Shown here piece by piece: positions 32,360-33,056 of a DNA stretch of 33,056 bases (position 1 is its first letter; each line of letters begins with the position of its first letter). Under the pieces are notes generated by a model. The model did no database searches. It was given only the letters and a program-made list of their open reading frames with translations, and had not been told where the DNA came from. Made by a program: the position numbers and the translations under genes. Source of the stretch: Terriglobia bacterium (GTDB lineage Bacteria; Acidobacteriota; Terriglobia; UBA7540); assembly GCA_020072655.1 (NCBI GenBank), contig JAIQGH010000032.1:1-33056 (forward strand). Direction: 5' to 3'.

Positions 32360-32873
32360 GCAGCGCCAAATTCCGTACATGATCATTGGCGGCCAGGCGG
32401 TGCTGATTTACGGCGAGCCCCGCCTGACGCGCGACATTGATGTAACGCTGGGGGTGGGGCCCGAGCGCCTGGCGGATCTGGTCGCTTTTGCGGAGGCGTC
32501 TCGATGGCGCTCGCTGGTCGAGGCGCCACAGGAGTTTGTCCAACGGACCATGGTGCTGCCTTGCGTCGATCCGGAGAGCGGCATTCGCATCGACTTCATC
32601 TTCTCGAACTCCGCGTATGAACAACAGGCTTTAGAGCGCATCCGGCGCGTGGAGATCGGAAAAGCAGCCGTGTGCTTCGCGGCCGCCGAGGATGTCATCG
32701 TGCACAAAATTATCGCCGGCCGCCCTCGTGACCTGGAAGATGTGCGAAGCATCCTTCTGAAGAACCCCCACCTCGATCGGGCGTATGTTCGTCAGTGGCT
32801 TGCGGAGTTTGACCGCAGCCTCGGCGAGTCGTATGCTCCAACCTTCGAACAGTTGGCGCAATCCTTACCCTAA
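32319..32873 (+). CDS. Nucleotidyltransferase fold protein (AbiEii/MNT-like)
   Basis: 184 residues. The N-terminal two thirds are a minimal nucleotidyltransferase: PYMIIGGQAVLIYGEPRLTR then DIDVTLGV, where GG and the D-x-D pair (DID) make the metal site, and a third acidic residue lies in GIRIDFIF. AAEDVIVHKIIAGRPRDLEDV near residue 125 is the usual helix after the core. A helical C-terminus ends the protein. Families of this type transfer NMP to proteins or tRNA and occur as toxins or antitoxins in defence modules. It is coupled to the small gene before it. Which target it modifies, and whether it is a toxin, cannot be told here. Confidence 0.85.
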   Translation: MFTRLLERIALGLEQRQIPYMIIGGQAVLIYGEPRLTRDIDVTLGVGPERLADLVAFAEASRWRSLVEAPQEFVQRTMVLPCVDPESGIRIDFIFSNSAYEQQALERIRRVEIGKAAVCFAAAEDVIVHKIIAGRPRDLEDVRSILLKNPHLDRAYVRQWLAEFDRSLGESYAPTFEQLAQSLP

Positions 32874-33056
32874 CGGAGTGCTCATGAATGTTGACGCGAT
32901 GTCATCCTGAGCCCATTCGCTGTCATCTCTGAAAGCGCGACGTGTCAACAACGAACTCCGGAGGTTCGATGGGGTCGAGCCCAGTCATCTCTCCGCCCTC
33001 TGGGGGGCATGAACATGTTCCGGAGGTGTGTCGCATTCATTCTGCGATCCCGGCGG

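Noticed and set aside
31680-32624. 314-residue minus-strand frame across two genes
   Set aside because: It runs antisense to the acyl-CoA dehydrogenase end and the nucleotidyltransferase. One stretch (LNVLLPADIYVYSPFY) looks protein-like, but no start site or family supports it.
32874-33056. Possible gene or RNA at the right edge
   Set aside because: Only short frames and a TGTCATCCTGAG-type intergenic sequence are seen; nothing can be supported.

Overview
The window is about 33 kb of GC-rich chromosomal DNA, most likely from an Acidobacteriota bacterium (soil isolate or metagenome bin). The clues are a VWFA-related protein of the type expanded in Acidobacteria, a TonB receptor with an N-terminal carboxypeptidase-regulatory-like domain, a secreted TIM-barrel protein, and many GTAG...CTAC extragenic palindromes. 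Most genes are short operons on the minus strand. I see no tRNA, rRNA, CRISPR array, prophage or intact insertion sequence.

Layout: 1-4.7 kb holds a truncated OPT-family oligopeptide transporter, a YqeY-like protein, a BNR/Ig-like protein that appears to have lost its N-terminus next to a CaiB/BaiF CoA-transferase fragment, and a DUF421 membrane protein. 4.7-8.8 kb holds a secreted glycoside-hydrolase-like protein, a tandem pair of related proteins built from an internally duplicated domain, and a small antitoxin-like gene between two REPIN-like repeats. 8.8-13.5 kb is a nitrogen-sensing cluster, amt-glnB-glnD. 13.5-20.4 kb is signalling: a stand-alone Lrp/AsnC ligand-binding domain, a REC-GGDEF protein with a degenerate signature, a membrane/SRPBCC-like protein, a cyclic-nucleotide-binding protein, a GAF-PAS hybrid histidine kinase and a small lipoprotein. 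20.5-24.8 kb has a MITE-like element with a 9-bp target duplication, a TPR-like lipoprotein, and a cobalamin riboswitch with terminator driving a BtuB-like TonB receptor. 24.9-26.9 kb holds a minus-strand group: a tiny secreted three-repeat proline-rich protein, a 7-TM protein and a one-TM protein. 27.1-33 kb holds the VWFA protein, a membrane-anchored protein, a GNAT acetyltransferase, selD, a glutaryl-CoA dehydrogenase-like enzyme and a two-gene nucleotidyltransferase module.

The two most notable points are these. (1) selD is itself a selenoprotein gene: an in-frame TGA at codon 16 (30483-30485) is followed by a near-perfect bacterial SECIS hairpin, so ordinary gene callers lose the first 19 residues including the catalytic Sec and Lys. 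(2) The 26.8-25.3 kb locus (promoter, palindromic leader, signal peptide plus exactly three 15-residue repeats, an inverted repeat over the next start, a 7-TM protein, a membrane-anchored partner) looks like an undescribed secreted-peptide/membrane-protein system. Its function is unknown.

All assignments come from reading the sequence; no database search or folding program was run.
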